A stretch of 12,568 nt of DNA from Methanobrevibacter sp. (GTDB taxonomy: Archaea > Methanobacteriota > Methanobacteria > Methanobacteriales > Methanobacteriaceae): the NCBI GenBank assembly GCA_016838945.1, contig JADLKP010000046.1, positions 1 to 12,568 of the forward strand, given 5' to 3'. The notes beneath the pieces were generated by a model. The model saw only the letters and a program-made list of their open reading frames with translations. It was not told the origin of the DNA and searched no databases. Made by a program: the position numbers and the translations under genes. Positions within the stretch are counted from its first letter, which is position 1. Every line of letters begins with the position of its first letter. Below, in pieces: positions 1-8,019 of this stretch.

Positions 1-95
1 CACACAATTTCTTTATCTTTTCTGTTACGGTTGCCATACTCTTCAATTAAAGGTGCAAAAATAAAAGAATCAAACCAACAGGGCAAATAATCTCG
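1..95 (-). CDS. possible partial coding fragment, unidentified
   Basis: On the minus strand the frame is open from base 95 to the window edge (31 codons). It follows an in-frame stop at 96-98 and has no in-frame ATG. The translation has a protein-like run (PCWFDSFIFAPLIEEYG, then NRNRKDKEIV). I do not recognise the family. It may be the broken 5' end of a gene lying to the left of the window, or chance. It points away from the cassette array. Confidence 0.2.
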
Positions 96-420
96 CTAAA
101 TGTTATTTTTTGATGCTTCTTTATAATAATTCTATATTATAATTGACATTTTTCTATCAACGCAGTTATTCATCTGAACCATCACCGACTCATGAATATT
201 CACAAATTAGGCTCATTCATATTTTTTAACATCAAGACAAAGAAAAAGCAGTGTTATTTAGATGTAAATAAGAATAAATTAACTAAACTTGCAGAATATA
301 ATGCCATACCGTTGAAAGATTTCGGAACCAAAGCACCACCTCAATACACAAAAAAAGACATATTGGTTGTCAATGTGTCACATAGGACATTACGTCTGTA
401 CTTCAACTATATATCCGGAC

Positions 421-510
421 GCCAGCAGTAAAACAACAGAAATATATACCCATATTACAACAAAAGGATTTGATCAGATAAAGAACCCGTTGGATAATCT
501 TGATATATAA
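421..510 (+). pseudogene. C-terminal remnant of a tyrosine recombinase (XerD/IntI type)
   Basis: The frame from 421 to the stop at 508-510 reads ASSKTTEIYTH followed by ITTKGFDQIKNPLDNLDI. This is the typical C-terminus of Bacteroidetes tyrosine recombinases: the nucleophilic Tyr lies in TTEIYTH, and the (S/N)PLD tail is also shared by integron integrases. Just upstream (about 385-420) the DNA still resembles the preceding LRYIQxLLGH segment, but split over two frames and with the Gly-His lost. The HxxR box and the rest of the catalytic domain cannot be recognised, so the gene is dead. It lies on the same strand as the cassettes and ends 155 bp before the first one. An integron integrase is the attractive reading given the array, but the short remnant cannot separate IntI from a generic XerD-like integrase. 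Confidence 0.7.
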
Positions 511-665
511 GAAAACAAACTATGAAGAGTAATTTTGAAGTACTGTATGCGCAATTGCATGAAAAAAATACAATTTTCATAAAGCACTTATAATATGAAT
601 ATTATAAAATCAAACAGGAAGCATATATGAAATATATGCGCAATAGTATGGCGTATACACAGACG
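511..665 (+). other. gene-free region in attI position, with 10-bp direct repeats
   Basis: This lies between the recombinase stop and the first GTTR crossover point (665/666). There is no ORF of note. The 10-mer TATGCGCAAT occurs twice in direct orientation, at 546-555 and 635-644. Integron attI sites carry direct integrase-binding repeats next to a simple GTT core, so this is the expected position and layout. A partial inverted similarity (around 545-556 against 640-660) could instead mean a badly decayed attC. No YAAC 5' core is visible. The attI reading is inference. Confidence 0.4.
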
Positions 666-2570
666 TTAGCGACCATAAAACCAACCATAAATAATCACAA
701 ATGAAAAAAGGAAATTTAAAGAATTGGGCTATAAATGGAGATGAAGAAGGATTACTATTCTTTGCACAGAGGTTGAATGAATTATTGTTTGATTATACAC
801 TTGATACTTATAAATATTATGCTCTTAATATATCACTTCTATTAAAGGAAAGCCTTATACGCATATCTAAAATCAGTGAAGACCATACTAAAGATGAGAA
901 TCTAAAAAGTATAATCGAGGAAACTAATCTAAAGGCTCAGAACGATTTAATAACAAAAGAAATTCTTGGGAATCAATACGGTATTTTTTTTCCTATCGAG
1001 CTATCTCAAAATAAAAAACAAGATATTACAAAAATTGAGCTTTTGTCTAATAGACTTTCATTGAATAAGATTATTAAAACAATATTCAAAATTTTACCTG
1101 CGAAGGTTGAGTCTAATTCCAAAAAAGACATTGATACTTTAGCAAATAATCTGGTAACTTCTCTAATCAATGTTGGTTTTCATCAGAGTTACATATATTA
1201 TGAAACTAACAATTTCTTCTTCAGAGGGAAAAAGAAAGAAAATAGAACCTTGAGCAAATTTTTTGAATTATTTGCACCAGACAAAAATGAATATGAGGTA
1301 ATAATTAAAGTTTCAGATAGCTTCCAAGAAATTCAAGAGGTATGTAAACAAAAAAACATCCTTTTTGAAAAATCAATTTCTACAACTGGTTTCTCCGAAA
1401 AACAAACAAATTATATTCAAGAGATAGGTAGCGAACAAGTTTTTGCTATTTGCAAGAATATTCGTGCTTACGATTTACAATCAGCAAGATTAATAGCGAT
1501 TAATAAGCTAAACTCATATGCAGGTCTCTTTACATATTTTCACCACAAGAATCCTCCTAATATTGATAAAACGGCTATGGTATGTTATGAAAACAAGAGA
1601 TTTATAACAGAAGTCACAACTTCTCCAATGGTAAAAGGTGAGGATATGAGCCATAAAAGTGCTGGTGAGTTTATGGCTGCTTTTGTGCATTCCTTTAAAA
1701 CTAACAATACAACAAGCGTAAGATTTGAAAGAGCAATTAATCTACATAGCCAAGCTTTATCTACATCATCTAATGAGAATAGAATTTTAAATTTATGGAT
1801 TAGTTTTGAAGCACTTTTTGGTGGTGGGCAAACCACGACTGTAATTCATATAATTAACTCATTATCTCATATTTCATCTCTTAAGTATTTCGATAGGATA
1901 TTTTCAGAATTAGCAAATAGTGTTAAAACTTGGGATAAAGCGGAATTTGAAAAAATTAAAGAACTAACTAATGAAAAATCTGAAACAAAAGCGATATGCT
2001 CATTTGTTGTTTGTAAGGAATTTCAAACTGATAGAGAAGAACTTTTTAGTAAGTTAAATGATTTTCCTTTACTAAGGTTTCGCATTTTCGACCTGAACGA
2101 TAAACTAAAAAGTCCCAAGAAGATAAAGGAATACCTTGAATTACATAATTCTAGAATTAAATGGCATATAAAGCGATTGTATAGAACTAGAAATCAAGTT
2201 GTACACGATGGATATAGTCCTCGAAACCTGGAAATTTTGATAGAGAACGCTCATTCATATTTTGATTTGTTTATGGATGCATTCATTATTGATAATATGT
2301 TTTACCAGACAACAATTAGTATTGAACAAGCAATTACAAACTATGAATTGCTAAATCAAGAGTGGAATAAAACTTTAAAAAATATGAAGGAAACAGAGAT
2401 TACTATTTCAAATTATGAGATGGCTTTATTATATAAAAATTACGGTCGCTAACAAAGTGTAAATGCCATAAGGGTTTCAGAGGTTTGCGATGGTCAGAAG
2501 TCCGCTTTAACTTTTCGTGTAACTTGACAGGAAATCACCCGCAATCCCTTACGGCACTTACACTCGACCG
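666..2570 (+). mobile_element. integron-type gene cassette 1 (HEPN protein)
   Basis: The cassette runs from the crossover G/TT at 665/666 to the one at 2570/2571. The start, 665-674 (GTTAGCGACC), is the exact reverse complement of 2444-2453 (GGTCGCTAAC), the 5' core of the attC that closes this cassette. When circularised the two halves would make a perfect core. It holds one gene, 701-2452, in the standard orientation with attC at its 3' end. Length is 1.9 kb. Confidence 0.85.
701..2452 (+). CDS. HEPN-domain protein, ApeA-like (probable abortive-infection RNase)
   Basis: A 583-residue protein. Its C-terminal part carries the HEPN ribonuclease signature RNQVVH (R497 to H502, the R-x4-H form), followed by DG and a long amphipathic helix. 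About 125 residues upstream, LWISFEALFGG (365-375) matches the helix with conserved Glu found in ApeA-type HEPN domains. The N-terminal 350 residues are not recognised and could be the sensing part. HEPN RNases of this kind act in the cytoplasm and typically cleave RNA during abortive infection. That role is inferred here. The ATG at 701 lies 35 bp inside the cassette behind an A-rich leader. No antitoxin is encoded beside it. The stop TAA (2450-2452) lies inside the attC 5' core, so gene and recombination site overlap. Any transcript probably depends on a promoter upstream, in the 511-665 region. Confidence 0.7.
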   Translation: MKKGNLKNWAINGDEEGLLFFAQRLNELLFDYTLDTYKYYALNISLLLKESLIRISKISEDHTKDENLKSIIEETNLKAQNDLITKEILGNQYGIFFPIELSQNKKQDITKIELLSNRLSLNKIIKTIFKILPAKVESNSKKDIDTLANNLVTSLINVGFHQSYIYYETNNFFFRGKKKENRTLSKFFELFAPDKNEYEVIIKVSDSFQEIQEVCKQKNILFEKSISTTGFSEKQTNYIQEIGSEQVFAICKNIRAYDLQSARLIAINKLNSYAGLFTYFHHKNPPNIDKTAMVCYENKRFITEVTTSPMVKGEDMSHKSAGEFMAAFVHSFKTNNTTSVRFERAINLHSQALSTSSNENRILNLWISFEALFGGGQTTTVIHIINSLSHISSLKYFDRIFSELANSVKTWDKAEFEKIKELTNEKSETKAICSFVVCKEFQTDREELFSKLNDFPLLRFRIFDLNDKLKSPKKIKEYLELHNSRIKWHIKRLYRTRNQVVHDGYSPRNLEILIENAHSYFDLFMDAFIIDNMFYQTTISIEQAITNYELLNQEWNKTLKNMKETEITISNYEMALLYKNYGR

Positions 2571-2576
2571 TTGGCG
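2447..2576 (+). repeat. attC-like recombination site A
   Basis: 130 bp. The 5' core is CGCTAAC (2447-2453) and the 3' core GTTGGCG (2570-2576). Arms 2456-2474 and 2546-2564 are inverted copies matching at 17 of 19 positions. A folded single strand would give one long hairpin with unpaired bases and a roughly 70-nt variable apical part, as in long integron attC sites. The predicted crossover is between 2570 and 2571. Confidence 0.85.
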
Positions 2577-4230
2577 GTAATATTAGGGCGACACATAACA
2601 AAAACACAATTGCGAAATGAAAATATACTTCTCGGACTTTTTCGACATCTCACCAGACGACCTTGAACAATATGGAGCGTTTAATGTGTCATTAATCAAC
2701 GACCTCCCGCTTTTTATTGACCCGTTTCTACTATTTGGCAGCAAGAAGCCTGAATACCAAAACTTGCACAATGAAATTCTTGACTATTTGACCTTCTTAA
2801 AATCAAAATCGGCAGAAGGAATTGACGATATATCGCAAATTAAGAGTTGGTATATTTTTTCAGAAGTAAAACAAAATTGGTTTGGTTATAGCAAAGTTGG
2901 TAATAGCGGAAGTGGACTTGGGGAAAAATTTGGTAGAGCAATGTCATCTTCTATGCACATTGTCTTTGACGATTTGAGAAAAGAAAAAGTAACCCAAAGT
3001 TCACACCTTGAAAAAGCAGGACTTTTTGAAATTGGAGTTGGTAAAGACAACATAAGTGACTTTACAACAAATCTAATAAAACATTACTTGCTGAATTATA
3101 CTGAGACATTTGCTAAAAAATTCATAGACCCAGCTCAATTGAAAGTAGTTAAAGTTGACAAAGTTTATTTTGACTATGACCTTGAACGATGGATGCCCAA
3201 AGAATTTACTTTGCCATTCATTTTCAACGACTTTGTAATTCTTACACCAAGAGATATTCTTACAAAAGATGACAATTGGATAAACAGCAATGATTTAAGG
3301 GGCGACTTTACTAGAATTTGCAATAGCATTCAAAATGACCAATTACGGAACGAAATCTTTAACTATTTCCAAAAAAGACTTCCAAAGCCACCCAAAAACA
3401 AAAAGAACACACAAAAGGAAATTACACAGGCAATTCAAGCAACTATCAGACAATTTCCTGAAATAATTAAGTGGTATATCAAACAAAAGGAAGAAAATAA
3501 GGAAGGGGCAAAAAACATATCAAAGCAGAAGGTTCAAGAAGTTGAAACTGTATTTATCCATCAAATCAGTTCGTTTGTAGAGACCTTACTTGAACAAACT
3601 CAATTCTACGAAATCAATCCACAAAGTTCGTATGACGAAGCATTACAACGAATAGCATTTTTAAAGCAAGTCATTGAAACTAATGATGGATATAGACTTT
3701 TCTACATTGACGGTAAACCAATAAAAAGAGAAGAAGACTTACAAATCATCTACCGACTGACTTGGTTTGCATCAGACTTTGACATCAATAGAGAAGTAAA
3801 TAATGGTCGTGGACCTGTTGACTATGCAGTATCAAAAGGTTCAAAAGACAAGACACTTATTGAATTTAAACTTGCTTCAAACTCAAAACTTAAACAGAAC
3901 CTTGCGAAACAAGTTGAGATTTATGAACAAGCAAACAACACGAAAAACTCTGTCAAGGTAATATTGTATTTTGACAACTCTGAATTAAGGAAAGTAAACA
4001 AGATATTGAAGGAGTTGAAAATTGAAAACAAACCTGACATAATCCTTATTGACGCAGGACGTAAAACATCAGCATCAAATGTTAGACAATAAAAGAAATA
4101 CTACCGCCAACAGCCGTTTGCCGCAATGGGGGCTGACGTGGTTAAATCAAGTGCAGTGCATCTATCAACATTTATGCTTGGTTGACAGTGAAGTGCTCCG
4201 AAATCCCCCACTGCGGCAAGCGGCAAAACG
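2571..4230 (+). mobile_element. integron-type gene cassette 2 (RecB-like nuclease protein)
   Basis: The start, 2570-2579 (GTTGGCGGTA), is the exact reverse complement of 4102-4111 (TACCGCCAAC) at the 5' core of the closing attC. It carries one gene (2617-4092), beginning 46 bp after the crossover point. Length is 1.66 kb. Confidence 0.85.
2617..4092 (+). CDS. uncharacterised protein with C-terminal RecB-like PD-(D/E)XK nuclease domain
   Basis: 491 residues. The last ~110 residues show the ordered motifs of a restriction-type nuclease core: GRGPVDY with D402, then LIEFKLA with E416 and K418 (E-x-K), then QVEIY with Q432 and Y436 (the QxxxY motif of RecB/AddB-type nucleases). A basic linker rich in Lys and Pro lies around residues 248-270. 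The N-terminal ~250 residues, starting MKIYFSDFFDISPDDLEQYG, look like a conserved globular domain that I cannot name. There is no signal peptide, so the protein is probably cytoplasmic and DNA-acting. As the only gene of a cassette beside HEPN and restriction cassettes, it is plausibly a single-protein defence nuclease. The N-terminal function and the target are unknown. The ATG at 2617 follows an A-rich leader without Shine-Dalgarno. Confidence 0.7.
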   Translation: MKIYFSDFFDISPDDLEQYGAFNVSLINDLPLFIDPFLLFGSKKPEYQNLHNEILDYLTFLKSKSAEGIDDISQIKSWYIFSEVKQNWFGYSKVGNSGSGLGEKFGRAMSSSMHIVFDDLRKEKVTQSSHLEKAGLFEIGVGKDNISDFTTNLIKHYLLNYTETFAKKFIDPAQLKVVKVDKVYFDYDLERWMPKEFTLPFIFNDFVILTPRDILTKDDNWINSNDLRGDFTRICNSIQNDQLRNEIFNYFQKRLPKPPKNKKNTQKEITQAIQATIRQFPEIIKWYIKQKEENKEGAKNISKQKVQEVETVFIHQISSFVETLLEQTQFYEINPQSSYDEALQRIAFLKQVIETNDGYRLFYIDGKPIKREEDLQIIYRLTWFASDFDINREVNNGRGPVDYAVSKGSKDKTLIEFKLASNSKLKQNLAKQVEIYEQANNTKNSVKVILYFDNSELRKVNKILKELKIENKPDIILIDAGRKTSASNVRQ

Positions 4231-4236
4231 TTACCA
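4105..4236 (+). repeat. attC-like recombination site B
   Basis: 132 bp. The 5' core is CGCCAAC (4105-4111) and the 3' core GTTACCA (4230-4236). Arms 4113-4132 and 4205-4224 match inversely at 18 of 20 positions and are GC-rich against the AT-rich surroundings. A smaller inner stem pairs TATCAAC near 4163-4169 with GTTGACA near 4181-4187. The two cores of this physical site are not complementary to each other, as expected when they derive from neighbouring cassettes. Confidence 0.85.
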
Positions 4237-4298
4237 ACAAGCCTAAGAAAGAAACGACAGCGGTAATTTTGCAGGGAGAAAAAAAAGATAAAATGAAC

Positions 4299-4386
4299 AG
4301 CCAACGCACAAAACAGCACATTTGCAAGCCCCGACACACAAGCCATAGCTTCAGCTTGCAAAAGAGCTGTTTTCTTGCAAACACAC
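4299..4386 (+). repeat. degenerate attC-like hairpin upstream of the operon
   Basis: A 5' core-like AGCCAAC (4299-4305) is followed by inverted arms 4310-4329 and 4354-4373 matching at 18 of 20 positions, with a 24-nt loop. The expected GTTR 3' core is absent after the second arm. The layout resembles a short attC that has lost its crossover core. A plain stem-loop in the leader is the alternative. Confidence 0.5.
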
Positions 4387-4408
4387 CCGAATAAATAATG
4401 TACTTTTG
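4375..4408 (+). promoter_or_regulatory. Bacteroidetes-type promoter for the OLD-mod-res operon
   Basis: The -7 element TACTTTTG (4401-4408) fits TAnnTTTG exactly. A -33-like TTG at 4375-4377 lies 23 nt upstream. The start codon at 4414 is only 5 nt after the -7 box, so a transcript from here would have almost no leader or none at all. The box and spacing are seen in the sequence. Activity is inferred. Confidence 0.5.
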
Positions 4409-4413
4409 ATGAT

Positions 4414-6258
4414 ATGAAAATAGTTAGTTTAACAATAGAAAATTTTAGAAGTTACAGAAACCCTGTAACTATTCCTTTTAATGACCTTACCGTTCTTATT
4501 GGTAAAAATGATATTGGAAAATCCTCAATATTAGAAGCTTTAGATATATTTTTTGAAAACAGAAAATTAGATTCAGATGATGTAAATATTGGAGCTAAAG
4601 CAGATGGTGAGACAGTAAAACTATCAGTAGTGTTTTCAAATTTACCAATAGAAATTGACCTTGATGCAGGTGCAAAAACAAATTTAAAAGATGAATTTTT
4701 ACTTAATGAAAATTCTCTTTTAGAAATTAAAAAAGACTTTTCAAGTCTTACGAAACCCAAGACTTTTATTTGCTGTAGTCATCCATTAATTGAAAATGCT
4801 AATGATTTACATTCATTAAAAATTAAGGATTTACAGAAAAGAGTAAAAGACTTAAACATAGAGGGAGATTTTAAAGCAAGTGTTAAGAATGAACTTAGAA
4901 AAGCAATTTGGAATCATTTTGGTGCTGAATTAACATTTCAAAATACAGAATTAGAAATTAGCCAAGAAGGAGTAAAAGATGTTTGGGATAAAATATTGCC
5001 TTTGTTACCTCTTTTTGCTCTATTCCAATCGGACAGAAAAAACGATGAAAAGGACAAGGAAGTACAAGACCCTTTAAAAGTTGCCGCGGAACAGGCATTG
5101 AAAAAGCACCTTGTAGCTTTAAACGAAATAAAAAAACAAGTAGAAGCTGAAGTTGCTGAAATAGCAAATCTGACTATTGAAAAATTAAAGGAAATGAATA
5201 AAGAAGTTGCACAACAACTTAAACCTAATTTTCCCGCAGAACTGAAGTGGTCTGATTTATTTAAACCAACACTTACGAGTGACGATATCCCAATGAATAA
5301 GCGTGGTAGTGGTGTGAGACGCTTACTTTTAATAAATTTCTTTAGAGCCGAAGCAGAACGTAAAAGACAAGAAAAAAATATTCCAAATGTTATTTATGCA
5401 ATAGAAGAACCTGAAACATCGCAGCATCCTGACTGGCAAAAGAAATTAATGGATGCATTAAAGGAATTATCAGAGAATGGTACGGCTCAAATAATTACTA
5501 CTACTCATAGTCCATCTTTGGCAAGTTTAGTTGACGTAGAAGACATTCGGTTTATTTATCGTGAAGGCATTGAAAACAAGATTGAAATTGGGAATAATGA
5601 TAATTTAGAAACAATTGCCGATACTTTAGGAGTGCTTCCTTCTCTACAAAAAGAACCCGAAAATGTAAAAGTATTTTTATGTGTTGAAGGTCCAACGGAT
5701 ATTGATTTTTTCAACAACATCGCACCATTATTTGGGGTTGACTTAATTAATGACAATAGAATTGTAGCCGTAAGTTTAGGCGGTGGTACTTTAGGCCAAT
5801 GGGTTACAAATAATTATTTGAAAAAACTAAACAAATTAGAGGTACATATTTACGATAAAGACACTGATAATAAATATCAAGCCTATGTTGATGAAGTAAA
5901 CAACAGAGGACTAAATCATTATGCTACATTGACACAAAAGAGGGAAATTGAGAATTATTTTCATGAAAATGTCGTGATTCCAAGTTTCAATACCCATGAT
6001 GGCTATACGATAACAGTTGCAATAGACGATAATTCAGATATAACTGAGGTTATTGCTAAAGCAAGACATAACGCAAGAAATCAGCAACAAACATGGGAAT
6101 CACAAGGCAAAAGATATAAAAAGAATTGCTTGGGATTTGTCAAAAAGCACTTAAATTCCCATACTGCAAGTTTATTAACAGTTGACTTATTAAAACAAAG
6201 AAACGCATTTGATGAAGTAAACAACTGGTTTTTAGAAATAAAGAAAAGACTGAATTAA
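4414..6258 (+). CDS. OLD-family ATP-dependent endonuclease (AAA/ABC-type ATPase plus TOPRIM)
   Basis: 614 residues, close to the usual length for OLD nucleases. The N-terminal ATPase starts with the typical MKIVSLTIENFRSYR. It has Walker A GKNDIGKSS (G30-S38), a helical, charged insert at about 210-270 that could form a coiled coil, Walker B ending in IEEPE (E331, E332) and an H-loop TTTHSP (H365). The C-terminal TOPRIM domain has VEGPTD (E425, D429) and DKD (D481, D483), the metal-binding acids of OLD/GajA-type nucleases. The enzyme would use ATP hydrolysis to control metal-dependent DNA cleavage or nicking. It is the first gene of a tight operon with mod and res (3-nt gap to mod), which points to a joint role with the restriction system. 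It could be an extra effector or an independent phage-defence nuclease. Confidence 0.85.
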   Translation: MKIVSLTIENFRSYRNPVTIPFNDLTVLIGKNDIGKSSILEALDIFFENRKLDSDDVNIGAKADGETVKLSVVFSNLPIEIDLDAGAKTNLKDEFLLNENSLLEIKKDFSSLTKPKTFICCSHPLIENANDLHSLKIKDLQKRVKDLNIEGDFKASVKNELRKAIWNHFGAELTFQNTELEISQEGVKDVWDKILPLLPLFALFQSDRKNDEKDKEVQDPLKVAAEQALKKHLVALNEIKKQVEAEVAEIANLTIEKLKEMNKEVAQQLKPNFPAELKWSDLFKPTLTSDDIPMNKRGSGVRRLLLINFFRAEAERKRQEKNIPNVIYAIEEPETSQHPDWQKKLMDALKELSENGTAQIITTTHSPSLASLVDVEDIRFIYREGIENKIEIGNNDNLETIADTLGVLPSLQKEPENVKVFLCVEGPTDIDFFNNIAPLFGVDLINDNRIVAVSLGGGTLGQWVTNNYLKKLNKLEVHIYDKDTDNKYQAYVDEVNNRGLNHYATLTQKREIENYFHENVVIPSFNTHDGYTITVAIDDNSDITEVIAKARHNARNQQQTWESQGKRYKKNCLGFVKKHLNSHTASLLTVDLLKQRNAFDEVNNWFLEIKKRLN

Positions 6259-6261
6259 TAT

Positions 6262-8016
6262 ATGCCAACATTACACTGGATAGGAAAAGATAAAGTTATA
6301 AATCACCACATGGATGTTCCATTTAAAGTATTGGAACACTCTTATGGATTTGACAACGGCAAACAATCCGAACAAGAAACCCAAAGCGGAAACAAAATAA
6401 TTCACGGAGATAACCTTGAAGCCTTAAAAGCACTTTTGCCTGAATTTGAAAATAAAATTGATTGTATTTATATCGACCCTCCTTATAATACAGGAAACGA
6501 AAACTGGGTTTATAACGATAATGTAAATGACCATAAACTCAAAAAATGGTTAGGTCAAGTTGTTGGTAAAGAAAGCGAAGATTTAAGTCGACATGATAAG
6601 TGGCTTTGCATGATGTATCCGAGATTAAAACTTTTACAAAAACTATTGTCTGAAAATGGTAGACTTGTAATTAGTATTGGTTATCAAGAAGTCTTTAATT
6701 TAATGCCAATCGTTAAAGAATTATTTAATTCCAAGCAAGTTACATGTGTAACAATTCAAACATCGGGAGGAAAACCATCTGGTTCATTTAATCTTCAACA
6801 TGAATATTTGATATTTGTACTACCAATTGATTTTGAAGCTAATCCACTAAGTTTTACTGGAGGAAAAAGCAGAACTCCTTTTGAAGGTCTTACTTTAGCT
6901 ACATTTGATAAAACTCAACGACCAAATCAAACATATCCAATATTTGTTAGCACTACAACAAATAAAATAGTGGGAATTGGCGAATCTTTGCAGGAAAGAA
7001 TTAAGAATGGTAAATATACAGGTGAGTTAAGCACTTTTGCCTATGATTTTAATGAAGCTCCTGAAGGAACAGTTGCAATTTGGCCAATAACTAGTAAAGG
7101 CAAGGATTGTGTATGGAGATTATCACCAAATCGTCTTTTATCAGATTGGGAAAAAGGTTATATAAAAGTTGGGATAAATCGGCAAAAAGATAGTCTCAAT
7201 AAATATAGCATTCAATATTTACCTGAGGGTGTTATTAAAAAAATAGAATCAGGTATTTTACAAGTCAATGGTAAAGAGAACGATTCTCCCACGCTGACTT
7301 TTGGCGAAAATAAAACAGTTGGCAATGATATTCCAACACTTTGGCTGGAAAAAGAGTTTTATTCTGTAAAAGGGACTGCATTACTTAATGAAATCTTTGA
7401 TGAGAAAAAATTCAACTATCCTAAACCATTATTTTTAATATCTGAGATTTTAAGAGCCTTAACATTTCCAGAGGACACTATTTTAGATTCATTTTCAGGT
7501 TCAGGCTCTACCGCACACGCAGTATTGAGTTTAAACTCAGAAGATGAGGGTAATAGAAAATTTATTTTAATTGAAATGGAAGAATATGCAGAGGAAGTTA
7601 CATCTGAAAGAATTAAAAGAGTAATTAATGGTTATTCGGCAGGTGACAGCATAGACGGAAGTTTCGACTTTTACGAATTAGGTCAACCACTTTTCAGCGA
7701 AGAAGGAAACCTAAACGAATCGGTTGGCATTGCAAAAATCCGTAGCTACGTTTGGTACACCGAAACAAAAACAGCATTTATTGAATCTGACAATAAAGAC
7801 AATAAACACTTTTTAGGTAAAAAGGACGAAACTGCTTATTATTTCAATTACGAGCCAAACGAAACCACAACACTCAATCATGAATTTTTGGCAACTATAA
7901 AAACAAAGGCAGAGCAGTATGTTATTTATGCCGACAACTGTTTGCTTACCAAAGAGTTTATGAGCAAGCACAATATTATTTTCAAAAAAATACCACGGGA
8001 TATTACAAGATTTTAA
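6262..8016 (+). CDS. mod: type III restriction-modification system, Mod subunit (adenine-N6 DNA methyltransferase)
   Basis: 584 residues, near the short end for type III Mod. Catalytic motif IV DPPYNT (D72-Y75) precedes the AdoMet-binding motif I DSFSGSGST (D409, F411-G415), the order of beta-class N6-adenine methyltransferases such as EcoP1 and EcoP15 Mod. The sequence upstream of DPPY (IIHGDNLEALKALLPEFENKID) is also typical. The region between about residues 130 and 400 should hold target recognition. Mod alone methylates one strand of an asymmetric site, and with Res it forms the restriction complex. The start follows the OLD gene by 3 nt and the stop precedes res by 3 nt, so translation is probably coupled. 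The first ~80 codons and the last ~130 codons look richer in GC than the middle, a hint of recombination in the recognition part. Confidence 0.92.
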   Translation: MPTLHWIGKDKVINHHMDVPFKVLEHSYGFDNGKQSEQETQSGNKIIHGDNLEALKALLPEFENKIDCIYIDPPYNTGNENWVYNDNVNDHKLKKWLGQVVGKESEDLSRHDKWLCMMYPRLKLLQKLLSENGRLVISIGYQEVFNLMPIVKELFNSKQVTCVTIQTSGGKPSGSFNLQHEYLIFVLPIDFEANPLSFTGGKSRTPFEGLTLATFDKTQRPNQTYPIFVSTTTNKIVGIGESLQERIKNGKYTGELSTFAYDFNEAPEGTVAIWPITSKGKDCVWRLSPNRLLSDWEKGYIKVGINRQKDSLNKYSIQYLPEGVIKKIESGILQVNGKENDSPTLTFGENKTVGNDIPTLWLEKEFYSVKGTALLNEIFDEKKFNYPKPLFLISEILRALTFPEDTILDSFSGSGSTAHAVLSLNSEDEGNRKFILIEMEEYAEEVTSERIKRVINGYSAGDSIDGSFDFYELGQPLFSEEGNLNESVGIAKIRSYVWYTETKTAFIESDNKDNKHFLGKKDETAYYFNYEPNETTTLNHEFLATIKTKAEQYVIYADNCLLTKEFMSKHNIIFKKIPRDITRF

Positions 8017-8019
8017 ACA

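Noticed and set aside
192..431. 79-codon open frame on the + strand
   Set aside because: Its translation is Lys/Asn-rich with no recognisable family. It overlaps the decayed recombinase in another frame and ends by frameshifted reading of that gene, so it is most likely a product of decay.
2456..2564. Reading the attC hairpins simply as rho-independent terminators
   Set aside because: Stems are separated by about 30-72 nt of loop with no T-tract, lengths are constant near 130 bp, and the core complementarity runs between distant sites. Terminators do not explain this, although the structures may also slow transcription.
4049..4394. Several short frames on both strands between cassette 2 and the OLD gene
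   Set aside because: They read through the arms of attC site B and the degenerate hairpin. Inverted repeats give long frames on both strands by symmetry. No family resemblance.
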